Shown: positions 1-7,869 of the stretch, in pieces | Numbering within the stretch: position 1 is the stretch's first letter | How the letters are laid out: every line of letters starts with the position of its first letter | Assembly (NCBI RefSeq): GCF_036203305.1 | Contig: NZ_CP108131.1 | Span: 3,224,001-3,288,000, forward strand | Direction of reading: 5' to 3' | DNA: 64,000 bases | Origin: Streptomyces sp. NBC_00190 | GTDB taxonomy: Bacteria; Actinomycetota; Actinomycetes; Streptomycetales; Streptomycetaceae | Made by a program: the position numbers and the translations under genes | Notes under the pieces: generated by a model | The model's database searches: none | Told to the model about the DNA's origin: nothing | What the model saw: only the letters and a program-made list of their open reading frames with translations

Positions 1-1
1 G

Positions 2-1000
2 CTGTGCGCGCTGATGGCCGTCGGCGGCCTCGTCCATACCCCGGGCCTGACCGCACGCGCCGTCCTGCTGCCGCACCTCGCCGAGCACGCCGGCACCACG
101 GTGCTGCGGGCCGCCAGCCTCTACGACGCGGTCTCGCGCGGAGCCCGGATGCTCGGGGCCGCGGTGGCCGGCGTACTGATCGCGGCCTTCGGCGCCGAGA
201 CGGTACTGCTGCTGGACGCGGCGACCTTCGGGGCGTCGGCCCTGCTGGTCACCGCCTTCCTGCGCGGCATCGCGGCCGCCGAGCCGCAACGCGCGGCGGG
301 GAAGGTGTCGTTCGCGGCCTACCGGGCCGAACTGGCCGAGGGCTGGGCCTTCTTGAGGCGCACGCCGCTACTGCTGGGCATCACCCTGATGGTGATGATG
401 ACCAACGGGCTGGACCAGGGCTGGTCCTCGGTGCTGCTGCCCGTGCACGGCCGGGAGGCCCTCGGCGGCCCCGCGGCGCTCGGCCTGATGATCTCGCTCT
501 TCGGCGGCTTCGCGCTGCTGGGCGCCCTGCTGTACGGGGCGTGGGGCGAGCGCTTCCCGCGCAGGGCGGTCTTCGCGGCCGCGTTCCTGATCACCGGGGC
601 GCCCCGCTACGTGACGGCCGCCGTCACGGACACGCCGCTGCCGCTCGCGTTGACGATGGCCCTGTCCGGGCTGGGCGCGGGCATGCTCAACCCGGTCCTG
701 ACCACGGTGATCTACGAGCACGTACCGGAGGAGCTGCGCACCCGCGTCTCGGGCGTGACCACGGCGGGCTGTGAGCTGACCATGCCGCTGGGCGGGCTCG
801 CGGCGGGCCTGCTCGTCGACGGGTTCGGCGTGTCGAAGGCGCTGCTGCTGTTCGGCGGCACGTACCTGCTGACCACTCTGTCGCCGCTGGTGTTCCCGGC
901 ATGGCGCGGCATGGACCGCGCTCCGTCCGTCAGCACGACGGAGCGGGCTCTCCCCGGTTCAGCGCACGAAGGGCGTTCACCGCATCCGTCAGCGAGGTGA
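2..1000 (+). CDS. MFS transporter, C-terminal part (5' end outside window)
   Basis: The frame is already open at base 2 and reads through an internal ATG at 14 without a start context, so the gene begins upstream of the window. About 330 residues are visible, with seven or eight hydrophobic helices separated by short basic loops, the pattern of the C-terminal two thirds of a drug-exporter-type major facilitator. After the last helix a hydrophilic tail of about 30 residues follows, and its codons overlap the 3' end of the convergent protease gene by 71 bases. Substrate cannot be told from sequence. The family assignment is good; the exact 3' end depends on that overlap being real. Confidence 0.8.
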   Translation: MCALMAVGGLVHTPGLTARAVLLPHLAEHAGTTVLRAASLYDAVSRGARMLGAAVAGVLIAAFGAETVLLLDAATFGASALLVTAFLRGIAAAEPQRAAGKVSFAAYRAELAEGWAFLRRTPLLLGITLMVMMTNGLDQGWSSVLLPVHGREALGGPAALGLMISLFGGFALLGALLYGAWGERFPRRAVFAAAFLITGAPRYVTAAVTDTPLPLALTMALSGLGAGMLNPVLTTVIYEHVPEELRTRVSGVTTAGCELTMPLGGLAAGLLVDGFGVSKALLLFGGTYLLTTLSPLVFPAWRGMDRAPSVSTTERALPGSAHEGRSPHPSAR

Positions 1001-1727
1001 CGGGGACCAGCCGGAGCCCCTCGGGGAGTTCCGACCGCGCGTCCGAGCACTCGGCCTTCGGTACGAGGAACACGCTCGCCCCGTCGCGCCGCGCGGCCTG
1101 GGTCTTCAGGGCCACCCCGCCGACCGCGCCGACCTTGCCGTCCGCGTCGATGGTGCCCGTACCGGCGATGGTGCGTCCGCCGGTGAGGTCGCCGCCGCTG
1201 CCGTCGCCGTCGAGCTTGTCGACGATGCCGAGGGAGAAGAGGAGCCCGGCGCTGGGACCGCCGACGTCGGCGAGGTTCAGGTCGACCTTCACGTCCTTGG
1301 GGTCCTTGTGGAGGTAGCCGAGCGCGGCCTGCGCGGCCGCCGACTGGGATTTGGCCATCTCCTCCAGGTTGTGCTCCTCGATCTCCTTGTCGGTTCCGCC
1401 CGAGGAGTAGACGGCCTCCTTGGGCAGGACGGCCCGGGAGGTGTCGAACCAGTTGTCGAGGAGTTCGGGGAGGTTCACCGTCGCGGAGGGGCCGGTGGCC
1501 TGGATCGTGGTCATGCGGAGCTGGCCCGTGGTCTGCCGGGCCGGGGCGCCGGTGACCTCGATGACGGCCTTGCCGTCCCGCTCGCCCAGCACGTCGGCCG
1601 TGAGCCCGGGCTGGGCGATCACGAAGGGCAGAGGCGCGAAGACCGCGACGGCGAACAGCGCGACCACGGGCGCGGCGCAGACGGCCAGGGCGGCGGGACG
1701 CGGCAGACGTGTGAGACGAGAGAGCAC
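930..1727 (-). CDS. S16 (Lon-like) serine protease, membrane-anchored, without PDZ domain
   Basis: A 265-residue protein with one N-terminal hydrophobic segment (about 12-38), so probably membrane-anchored with the catalytic part outside. The C-terminal half has the Lon/S16 Ser-Lys dyad: Ser159 in DVGGPSAGLLF and Lys208 in VGGVALKTQ, followed by SVFLVP. Related actinobacterial proteins (YlbL/SdrC type) usually carry a PDZ domain between anchor and protease; this one is too short and I see no PDZ. The start is GTG at 1725-1727. A TAGATT hexamer lies six bases before it, which would suit a leaderless transcript, although no good -35 is visible. Its 3' end overlaps the convergent MFS gene. Confidence 0.85.
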   Translation of the reverse strand: MLSRLTRLPRPAALAVCAAPVVALFAVAVFAPLPFVIAQPGLTADVLGERDGKAVIEVTGAPARQTTGQLRMTTIQATGPSATVNLPELLDNWFDTSRAVLPKEAVYSSGGTDKEIEEHNLEEMAKSQSAAAQAALGYLHKDPKDVKVDLNLADVGGPSAGLLFSLGIVDKLDGDGSGGDLTGGRTIAGTGTIDADGKVGAVGGVALKTQAARRDGASVFLVPKAECSDARSELPEGLRLVPVTSLTDAVNALRALNRGEPAPSC

Positions 1728-1894
1728 CCGCCCAATCTAGCTGGCCGCCCCGCGGCGCCACTCAGCCCCGCCGGGCAGTGCGGCCCGGCCGGCCCGGGGC
1801 GACGGCTCCCGGCAGCGGCTCCCGGCGACGGCTCCCGCAACGGCGACGCACCCGACGCCGCGCCGGCATCGGGTGACCCGGCCGGGCCCGCGGC

Positions 1895-2536
1895 TCAGCG
1901 AAGGGCGTCCGCGACCTCGCGCGCCGCGTCGACCACCCGCGGACCGACCCGCTCGGGCACGGCGTCGGCCAGCATCACGACCCCGACGCTGCCCTCCAGC
2001 CCGGTGATCCCCACGAGCGGCGCGGCGGCGCCACTGGCTCCCGCCTCCAGCTCCCCGTGGGTCAGCGTGTACCCCGGCTCGATCAGCGCGCCCTGACGGG
2101 CGGCCAGGATGGCCCGCCCGGCGGCCCCGCGGTCCAGCGGGTGGCGGAAGCCGGCCCGGTAGGCCACGTGGTAGTCCGTCCAGGTCGGCTCGACGACGGC
2201 GACGGCGAGCGCCTCGGTGCCGTCGACGAGGGTCAGGTGCGCGGTGGCGCCTATGTCCTCGGCGAGGGACCGCAGCGCGGGCAGGGCGGCCTCGCGTACG
2301 AGCGGGTGCACCTGCCGGCCCAGCCTCAGCACTCCGAGCCCGACCCGGGCCCGGCCGCCGAGGTCACGGCGGACCAGGGCGTGCTGCTCCAGGGTGGCGA
2401 GAAGCCGGTAGACCACGGTGCGGTTGACACCGAGGCGGTTGGAGAGCTCGGTGACGGTCAGACCGTGGTCGGTGTCGGCGAGCAGTTTGAGGACTCTGAG
2501 CCCTCTGTCGAGAGTCTGGGAGGTTTCCGCGGTCAC
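1895..2536 (-). CDS. IclR-family transcriptional regulator
   Basis: A 213-residue regulator. The N-terminal winged helix-turn-helix (about 5-65) contains LTVTELSNRLGVNRTVVYRLL, and the C-terminal IclR effector-binding domain contains HPLDRGAAGRAILAA. The start chosen is GTG at 2534-2536 because GAGGGAGAGG lies just upstream; an upstream in-frame ATG at 2630-2632 adds 32 unlikely residues and has no ribosome site. IclR proteins bind a small metabolite and control nearby catabolic genes, but the target is not evident: it sits alone, downstream of a helicase gene and separated from it by a strong terminator. Confidence 0.88.
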   Translation of the reverse strand: MTAETSQTLDRGLRVLKLLADTDHGLTVTELSNRLGVNRTVVYRLLATLEQHALVRRDLGGRARVGLGVLRLGRQVHPLVREAALPALRSLAEDIGATAHLTLVDGTEALAVAVVEPTWTDYHVAYRAGFRHPLDRGAAGRAILAARQGALIEPGYTLTHGELEAGASGAAAPLVGITGLEGSVGVVMLADAVPERVGPRVVDAAREVADALR

Positions 2537-2852
2537 GACGCCTCTCCCTCTTTCGGTGAGCGGCGGTGACTCTCTTGGCGGCACGCCGCCGGTCCCACGG
2601 CGGCGCACGGAGAGGCCGCCGGTAGCGGCCATTGCACCGGCTGCGCTCCCGCGGCGGCGCTGCCACGGTGCGTTCGATGCGGGGACATTAGCGAGCAGGT
2701 CCGCTCAGCGGAAGGGCTCGTCCAGAATCCGGGCGCACACTACCCCTTTATGCCGTTTCCTGACCGCCCTTGGCGTCGTTTCGTGACCTCGGATCTCCGA
2801 GGGGGGCGTACGAAGCTCCGTACGCCCCCCGGCTCACGCCTGTGGGAACAGA
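2537..2852. other. intergenic region between helicase and iclR
   Basis: This 316-base stretch holds the terminator of the helicase gene (2801-2830) and the upstream region of the IclR gene. I found no convincing additional gene. GC-rich inverted repeats occur around 2590-2640 but have no clear role. Confidence 0.6.
2801..2830 (-). terminator. terminator after the helicase gene
   Basis: A perfect 12-bp inverted repeat, GGGGGGCGTACG and its complement, flanks a 6-base loop. It lies 22 bases past the helicase stop codon. There is no T-tract, as is usual in Streptomyces. Confidence 0.8.
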
Positions 2853-4637
2853 TCACCGCATACGGGTGGCCCACTCCTGCACCTTCTTGATCCGCTCGCG
2901 CAGCTGGCCCGCCGTCGCCTCCGCGCTCGGCGGCCCGCCGCACACCCGGCGCAGCTCCGTGTGGATGACGCCGTGCGGCTTGCCGCTCTGGTGGACGTAC
3001 GCGCCCACCATCGTGTTCAGCGACTTGCGCAGCTCCAGCAGTTCCTTGTGCGAGACCACGGGCCGCCGGTCGGCCGGCAGCTCCAGCAGGTCCGCGTCCG
3101 CGTCGGGCTTGCGCCGGCTGTGCGCGATCTGCCGCGACTGGCGCTTCTGCAGCAGCATCTGCACCTGGTCCGGCTCCAGCAGCCCGGGGATGCCGAGGTA
3201 GTCCTGCTCCTCCTCGCTGCCCGGGTGCGCCTGCATGCCGAATTCGGCGCCGTCGTAGAGGACCCGGTCGAAGACCGCGTCGGACTCCAGCGCCTCGAAG
3301 GACATCTGCTCGTCCTCGCCGGTGTCCTCGTCCTCCTGCCGGTTCGCCTCGTCCATCTCCTTCTCGGACTCGGCGTACGGGTCCTCCTCGCCCTGCTTCT
3401 TCGGCTTGTCGAGGACGTGGTCGCGCTCGACCTCCATCTCGTTCGCGAAGCCGAGGAGGTAGGGGATGGTCGGAAGGAACACGGACGCGGTCTCGCCACG
3501 CCTGCGGGATCGCACGAAGCGCCCGACGGCCTGGGCGAAGAACAGCGGGGTCGAAATGGTCGTGGCGTACACCCCGACGGCCAGTCTGGGCACGTCGACG
3601 CCCTCGGACACCATCCGGACCGCGACCATCCAGCGGCTGCCGTCCGCGCTGAACTCGTCGATCCGCTTGGACGCGCCGGTGTCGTCGGAGAGCACCACGG
3701 TCGCCTTGCTGCCCGTGATCTCCCTCAGCAGCTTGGCGTACGCGCGCGCCGAGTCCTGGTCGGAGGCGATGACGAGGCCGCCCGCGTCCGGGATGCCCTT
3801 CCTGACCTCCGTCAGCCGCTGGTCGGCGGCGCGCAGCACGTTCGGCATCCAGTCGCCGCGCGGGTCCAGGGCCGTACGCCAGGCCTGCGAGATGGCGTCC
3901 TTGGTCATCGGCTCGCCGAGCCGGGCGGCGATCTCGTCGCCCGCCTTCGTCCGCCAGCGCATGTTCCCGCTGTAGGAGAGGAAGATGACGGGCCGGACGA
4001 CTCCGTCGCCGAGCGCGTTCCCGTACCCGTAGGTGTAGTCGGCGGACGACCGCCGGATCCCGTCGTTGCCCTCTTCGTAGGTCACGAAGGGAATGGGGTT
4101 GGTGTCGGACCGGAAGGGCGTGCCCGTCAGGGCCAGGCGCCGGGTCGCCGGGTCGAAAGCCTCCAGGCAGGCCTCGCCCCAGGACTTCGAGTCGCCGGCG
4201 TGGTGGATCTCGTCGAGGATCACCAGGGTCTTGCGCTGCTCGCAGCGGTTGCGGTGCAGCATGGGCCGCACGCCGACACCCGCGTACGTGACGGCGACGC
4301 CGTGGTAGTCCTTGCTGAGCGGCCCGGCGGAGTACTCGGGATCCAGCCGGATGCCTATCCGTGCCGCCGCCTCCGCCCACTGCTTCTTCAGGTGCTCGGT
4401 CGGTGCGACCACCGTCACCTGCTGGACGACGTGGTGGTGCAGCAGCCAGGACGCGAGGGTCAGCGCGAAGGTGGTCTTTCCGGCGCCGGGCGTGGCGACC
4501 GCGAGGAAGTCCCGCGGCTGGGTCTGGATGTAGCGGTCCAGCGCCCCCTGCTGCCAGGCACGCAGCGCGCTGGCGGTACCCCAGGGGGCACGGCCGGGGA
4601 AGGCGGGTGAGAGGTGGTGGGAGGCGGTAGTAGTCAC
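2853..4637 (-). CDS. DEAD/DEAH-box superfamily 2 helicase
   Basis: A 594-residue SF2 helicase. Motif I is TPGAGKTT at residues 49-56 and motif II is DEIH at 142-145 (LVILDEIHHAGD). SAT-equivalent LTGTPF and motif VI-like QAVGRFVRSRRRGE are also present, so both RecA-like lobes are complete. The C-terminal 170 residues are acidic then mixed-charge and match no domain I can name. The start is GTG at 4635-4637 with GGAG five bases upstream. The family unwinds or translocates on nucleic acid using ATP; the specific role is unknown. It is followed by a strong hairpin terminator, and the toxin-antitoxin genes lie upstream on the same strand. Confidence 0.9.
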   Translation of the reverse strand: MTTTASHHLSPAFPGRAPWGTASALRAWQQGALDRYIQTQPRDFLAVATPGAGKTTFALTLASWLLHHHVVQQVTVVAPTEHLKKQWAEAAARIGIRLDPEYSAGPLSKDYHGVAVTYAGVGVRPMLHRNRCEQRKTLVILDEIHHAGDSKSWGEACLEAFDPATRRLALTGTPFRSDTNPIPFVTYEEGNDGIRRSSADYTYGYGNALGDGVVRPVIFLSYSGNMRWRTKAGDEIAARLGEPMTKDAISQAWRTALDPRGDWMPNVLRAADQRLTEVRKGIPDAGGLVIASDQDSARAYAKLLREITGSKATVVLSDDTGASKRIDEFSADGSRWMVAVRMVSEGVDVPRLAVGVYATTISTPLFFAQAVGRFVRSRRRGETASVFLPTIPYLLGFANEMEVERDHVLDKPKKQGEEDPYAESEKEMDEANRQEDEDTGEDEQMSFEALESDAVFDRVLYDGAEFGMQAHPGSEEEQDYLGIPGLLEPDQVQMLLQKRQSRQIAHSRRKPDADADLLELPADRRPVVSHKELLELRKSLNTMVGAYVHQSGKPHGVIHTELRRVCGGPPSAEATAGQLRERIKKVQEWATRMR

Positions 4638-4773
4638 GGTCTCCGGTTCGGGCTCTCGGCGTACTCGCGTACTGGTACGGGCAGTCGTACGTAGGACAAC
4701 CGGGCCACCTTACCGGGACGGGCCCGCCCCTCGCGGAGGGACAGGCCCGTGACCTCGGCGGGTGCGGCGAGCG

Positions 4774-5157
4774 TCACATCGCTTCGTGGAGTTCCCGCAA
4801 TCTCCGCGCGATCTGCGCCACGTCCTCCAGGCTGCCGACGGCCACCTCGATCACCAGCTTGTACGACTCGTCCTGATCGACGTCGACCATTTCGGTCCCA
4901 TTGAAGTCGAGGAACACGACCGTGCACATCCACGCCATGCGCTTGTTGCCGTCCACCAGCGGATGGTTCACCGCGAGGGACTGGAGCAGCGCGCCGGCCT
5001 TCTCGAACAGGTCCGTGTACGCCTCGACGCCGAACATCTGGGACTGCGGCCGGTGCGCGGCGGAGCTGAGCAGGCCCAGATCGCGCACCGCGACCTGCTG
5101 TCCGCCCATGGCAAGCTCCGCCAGGTCAAGGGCTTCCTGGACGGTCAGGTACTTCAC
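4774..5157 (-). CDS. doc: Doc-like (Fic/DOC family) toxin
   Basis: 127 residues, the size of phage P1 Doc. It carries the family signature as NHPLVDGNKRMAW near residues 64-76. Doc proteins of this fold inactivate EF-Tu by phosphorylation; here the phosphate-binding loop reads HPLVDGNKR, with the His and the NKR element kept. The start is GTG, directly abutting the TAA stop of the small upstream gene (TAAGTG), the tight coupling expected of an antitoxin-toxin pair. It could also act as a Fic-type AMP-transferase, but its length and N-terminal YLTVQEALDLAE segment fit Doc better. Confidence 0.88.
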   Translation of the reverse strand: MKYLTVQEALDLAELAMGGQQVAVRDLGLLSSAAHRPQSQMFGVEAYTDLFEKAGALLQSLAVNHPLVDGNKRMAWMCTVVFLDFNGTEMVDVDQDESYKLVIEVAVGSLEDVAQIARRLRELHEAM

Positions 5158-5361
5158 TTACTCCCCCAGGCGGCGCAGCAGGTCGGCGTGGCTCTTCGCG
5201 TACTTCTCACCCAGCCGGCGGACGGTCTCGCGGTCCGCCTCCTGTTCGAGGTAGCGGTCGATCGCCTGGAGCACGATGGCGTGCATGCTGCGACCCTCCT
5301 CCTCGGCACGGAGCTTGAGGGCCTCTTGCTGGTCGTCGCGGAGACGCAGGTTCATCGCCAT
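5158..5361 (-). CDS. Antitoxin partner of Doc, ribbon-helix-helix-like
   Basis: 67 residues starting MAMNLRLRDDQQEALKLRAE, with EGRSMHAIVLQAIDRYLEQ following. This is the beta-strand/helix/helix pattern of CopG/Arc-type DNA-binding proteins, and a charged C-terminal tail of about 25 residues could wrap the toxin. The ATG at 5359-5361 fits where the domain begins; longer upstream reading adds a Trp/Arg-rich stretch that looks non-coding. The classical partner of Doc is Phd, of a different fold, so this pairing is a variant. It probably represses its own operon through the inverted repeat just upstream (5371-5399). Confidence 0.8.
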   Translation of the reverse strand: MAMNLRLRDDQQEALKLRAEEEGRSMHAIVLQAIDRYLEQEADRETVRRLGEKYAKSHADLLRRLGE

Positions 5362-5370
5362 ACCAAAACG

Positions 5371-5399
5371 GTACCACTCGGATGGGGTCACTGTGGTAC
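5371..5399. promoter_or_regulatory. inverted repeat upstream of the antitoxin gene, candidate operator
   Basis: GTACCAC and its exact complement GTGGTAC flank 15 bases. The element occupies the whole gap between the antitoxin start and the stop codon of the upstream MFS gene, where an autoregulatory operator of a toxin-antitoxin operon would sit. Confidence 0.5.
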
Positions 5400-6859
5400 T
5401 ACTTTCCGACCGGGCCGTCCAGCCGGGTCGCCACCCACGCCCCCACCAGCGCCACGCAGGCCATCGGCAGGAACACCACCACGAACGCGGCCGGGTGCGA
5501 GGCGGCCGCGCCGTCCGCGGCAACAGTGTGCGCCGCCCCCACCGCTCCCCCGCCCAGCGCGGCGAACGCCGCCCCGCCACCGGCCAGCAGCACCACGTTG
5601 GCCAGCGCGTCCGAGATCTGCAGCGCGGCGGAGTTCGCCCCCGCCTCCTCCGGCGCCGACAGCTTCAGCAGCAGCACGCTCGTCGAGCCGATGACGAGCC
5701 CCATCCCCAGGCACCCCACGGCCCAGGCCAGAGCCAGCGTCCACACCGGCACCGATTCGATCAGCACGGCCGGCGCGGCCGCGATGGCGACGGCCACCAT
5801 CACCATCCCGCCGACCATCAGCCGCTCCCGGTACGGAGCCATCCGCCCCTTCGACTGCACCCACGAGCCGCCCGCCCAGGTCAGCCCGCCCAGCGCGAGC
5901 GAGAAGCCGGCCAGCGTCGGGCTCAGCCCCCTCTGGGTGACCAGCATCAGCGGCACGAAGCTCTCCGCCGCGATGAACGACCCCGCGGCCACCCCGCGCA
6001 GCAGCACCACCGACGGCAGCCCGCGCCGCGCCAGGTAGGTGCCGCGCGGCAGCAGTCCCAGCACGGCGGGCACCAGCAGGGCCACGCCCGCCGCGCCCGG
6101 GAGCAGCGACAGCCACCGCAGGTCCTGGGCGGCGTACTGCAGCAGCCCGGCGCCGACGGAGATACCGAGGGCCAGCCGGATCCGGCGCCGGTCGAACGCC
6201 ACCGGCGGCGCGCCCGGGTCCACCGGCCCCGACGCGGTCCGCCGTATCGCGGGCAGCGCGATGACGAGCGGTACGACGACGAGGGCGGGTATCCCGAGGA
6301 AGACCCACCGCCACCCGAGGTGTTCGGTGACCGTGCCGGAGGCGAGCGGGCCGACGATGGAGGGGACCACCCAGCTGGCGGCGAAGGCCGCCATGATCGC
6401 GGGGCGCAGCTGCTCCTCGTAGGCGCGGCTGACGACCACGTACAGGGCGACGATGACGAGCCCGCCGCCGAAGCCCTGTATCGCCCGGCCGAGGACGAAG
6501 ACCCACATGGTGCCGGCGGTTCCGGCGACCACGAGCCCCGTGGCGAACGAGGCGATCCCGACGGTCAGCGGCCGCAGCGGCCCCTGACGGTCGGCCCACT
6601 GGCCGGACAGGACCATGCCGAAGAGGCTGGTCGTGAAGTAGGCGGAGAAGGCGAAGGCGTAGAGCCCGATCCCGTCCAGCTCCCGCGCGGCGACGGGCAT
6701 GGCCGTGCCCACGGCGGTGGCCTCGAAGGCGATCAGGAAGATGACGGAGATGATCCCGATGCTGAGCGTCCGGTACGCGGGTCCGAGGATGCCGGCGCGC
6801 GACGGTGGCGGGGGGACGGGTGCGGTCTTCTCGGGCACGCGGGGTTCGAGGGCGCTCAT
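5399..6859 (-). CDS. MFS transporter, drug:proton antiporter type
   Basis: 486 residues from the chosen ATG at 6857-6859 (MSALEPRVPEK). A longer reading to 6940 adds 27 hydrophilic residues and has no better ribosome site. There are at least twelve, probably fourteen, hydrophobic helices. The A-like motif between helices 2 and 3 reads GQWADRQGPLRP, and the helix-4 region has GRAIQGFGGGLVIVALY, typical of DHA2-like multidrug exporters. The substrate is unknown. Its stop codon touches the putative operator of the toxin-antitoxin pair, so a read-through transcript could reach both genes. Confidence 0.87.
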   Translation of the reverse strand: MSALEPRVPEKTAPVPPPPSRAGILGPAYRTLSIGIISVIFLIAFEATAVGTAMPVAARELDGIGLYAFAFSAYFTTSLFGMVLSGQWADRQGPLRPLTVGIASFATGLVVAGTAGTMWVFVLGRAIQGFGGGLVIVALYVVVSRAYEEQLRPAIMAAFAASWVVPSIVGPLASGTVTEHLGWRWVFLGIPALVVVPLVIALPAIRRTASGPVDPGAPPVAFDRRRIRLALGISVGAGLLQYAAQDLRWLSLLPGAAGVALLVPAVLGLLPRGTYLARRGLPSVVLLRGVAAGSFIAAESFVPLMLVTQRGLSPTLAGFSLALGGLTWAGGSWVQSKGRMAPYRERLMVGGMVMVAVAIAAAPAVLIESVPVWTLALAWAVGCLGMGLVIGSTSVLLLKLSAPEEAGANSAALQISDALANVVLLAGGGAAFAALGGGAVGAAHTVAADGAAASHPAAFVVVFLPMACVALVGAWVATRLDGPVGK

Positions 6860-7030
6860 CGCCCCAGAGTAAGAGGCGTCCCCCGGTTTGGTCCCTGTCA
6901 ATTCGGCGGATCCCGCCTCGGCCGCCGGACCTAGGTCCATGAACGCGGCATGGCAGTCGTGTTGCGGCCGCCGCGCAGCCCTTCCGGGGCCCCGCGGCCC
7001 CCCGTACGGTCGTGCACATCACCACCCCGC

Positions 7031-7102
7031 AGCCGTGTGCCCGAGTGGTTGAGGGACTCGCCTGCAAAGCGGGTTACGCGGGTTCGATTCCCGCCACGGC
7101 TT
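7031..7102 (+). tRNA. tRNA-Cys (anticodon GCA)
   Basis: A complete cloverleaf of 72 nt. Acceptor stem AGCCGTG pairs with CACGGCT; the D arm is CCC...GGG; the anticodon stem CTCGC/GCGGG holds loop CTGCAAA with anticodon GCA; the T arm is GCGGG-TTCGATT-CCCGC. The discriminator base is T, the classic cysteine identity base. CCA is not encoded. A strong terminator follows at once. Confidence 0.96.
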
Positions 7103-7108
7103 CGAGGC

Positions 7109-7139
7109 GAAGGCCGCTCAGGACTCCTGAGCGGCCTTC
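7109..7139 (+). terminator. terminator after tRNA-Cys
   Basis: A perfect 15-bp inverted repeat beginning GAAGGCCGCTCAGGA, with essentially no loop, starts six bases after the tRNA end. Confidence 0.85.
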
Positions 7140-7205
7140 TCGCTGCCGTCCGGCAGTACCCGGCCCGCGCCGTACGTCGCGGCTTCGGGAAGGCAGAGCC
7201 CCATC

Positions 7206-7312
7206 GTTGGCACCACTGTCGATCACCGCGACGTGCCACCCTCGTGCGTGCTGATCTTTCAGAAGCCATCGGCCTTCACGGCGCCGGGTGCCACCGCTCG
7301 GATCGCACCCCG
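7206..7312 (-). pseudogene. decayed N-terminal fragment of a second mycosin (S8 protease)
   Basis: On the minus strand this stretch resembles the mature N-terminus of the intact mycosin gene of the same operon (11657-11760) at about three quarters of positions by eye. Shifting frame, it reads VRSERWH, then KADGF, a TGA where the intact gene has Trp (7259-7261), then KIST, and after a further one-base shift VAVIDSGAN, the catalytic-Asp motif. Two small indels and one nonsense change mean it cannot code for a protease. It is wedged between tRNA-Cys and the lipoprotein gene. Either a second cassette once lay here or a recombination left this scar. Confidence 0.75.
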
Positions 7313-7319
7313 TCCACGG

Positions 7320-7868
7320 TCAGGAACCGCACGTGAGTTGCTTGGTCGCGAACGCGTAGTACTGCTTCATCAGCCCGGTGAAGTAGGGACGCGGATCCTC
7401 GGGCACGCCCGGGAGCGATCCGTTGTCGAGGCTGAGCTCCACCTCGAACGTGGCGTCCCCCCGCTTGCACGTGAGGGCGACCACGGCCCCGTCGTCCCAG
7501 ACCAGTCCCTTGTTGCCCATGTCGAGCTTGTCGGGGTGCTGCTTCTCCTGGGTGTCCCAGAAGAAGTCCTGCCCCGGACCGAGCCGCCAGGCACCCGCGT
7601 GGAACCTGATGTCGCCGTCGACGTACAGCGTGCAGGACGTCTTCTTGTTGTCCTGCGGGAGGTCGAACGCGGCGGGGGAATCGTCCCGGACCTTCTGGCC
7701 GCTGCCGGTCACCGGTCCGAGGTCCTTCCCCGAGAACGCACCTGTGCTGCCCCAGCAGACACGATCCGGCAGCACCGCCGCCGCCTGCTCGGACTCCCCG
7801 GAGCAGGCGGACAGCAGCAGCACGGCGGACGCGAGGCCGATGACGAAGGAGTATTTGCGGCAGGCCAT
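7320..7868 (-). CDS. lipoprotein of the type VII-like cassette
   Basis: 182 residues beginning MACRKYSFVIGLASAVLLLSAC. This is a short basic n-region, a hydrophobic core and the lipobox LSAC, so the protein should be lipid-anchored outside the membrane at Cys22. The rest is a mixed alpha/beta domain with three further cysteines (CWG, TSCTLY, LTCGS) and many aromatic residues; I recognise no named family. The ATG at 7866-7868 is one base past the stop of the large upstream gene (TGAGATG), so the two are translationally coupled and it is the last gene of the operon. Confidence 0.82.
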   Translation of the reverse strand: MACRKYSFVIGLASAVLLLSACSGESEQAAAVLPDRVCWGSTGAFSGKDLGPVTGSGQKVRDDSPAAFDLPQDNKKTSCTLYVDGDIRFHAGAWRLGPGQDFFWDTQEKQHPDKLDMGNKGLVWDDGAVVALTCKRGDATFEVELSLDNGSLPGVPEDPRPYFTGLMKQYYAFATKQLTCGS

Positions 7869-7869
7869 C

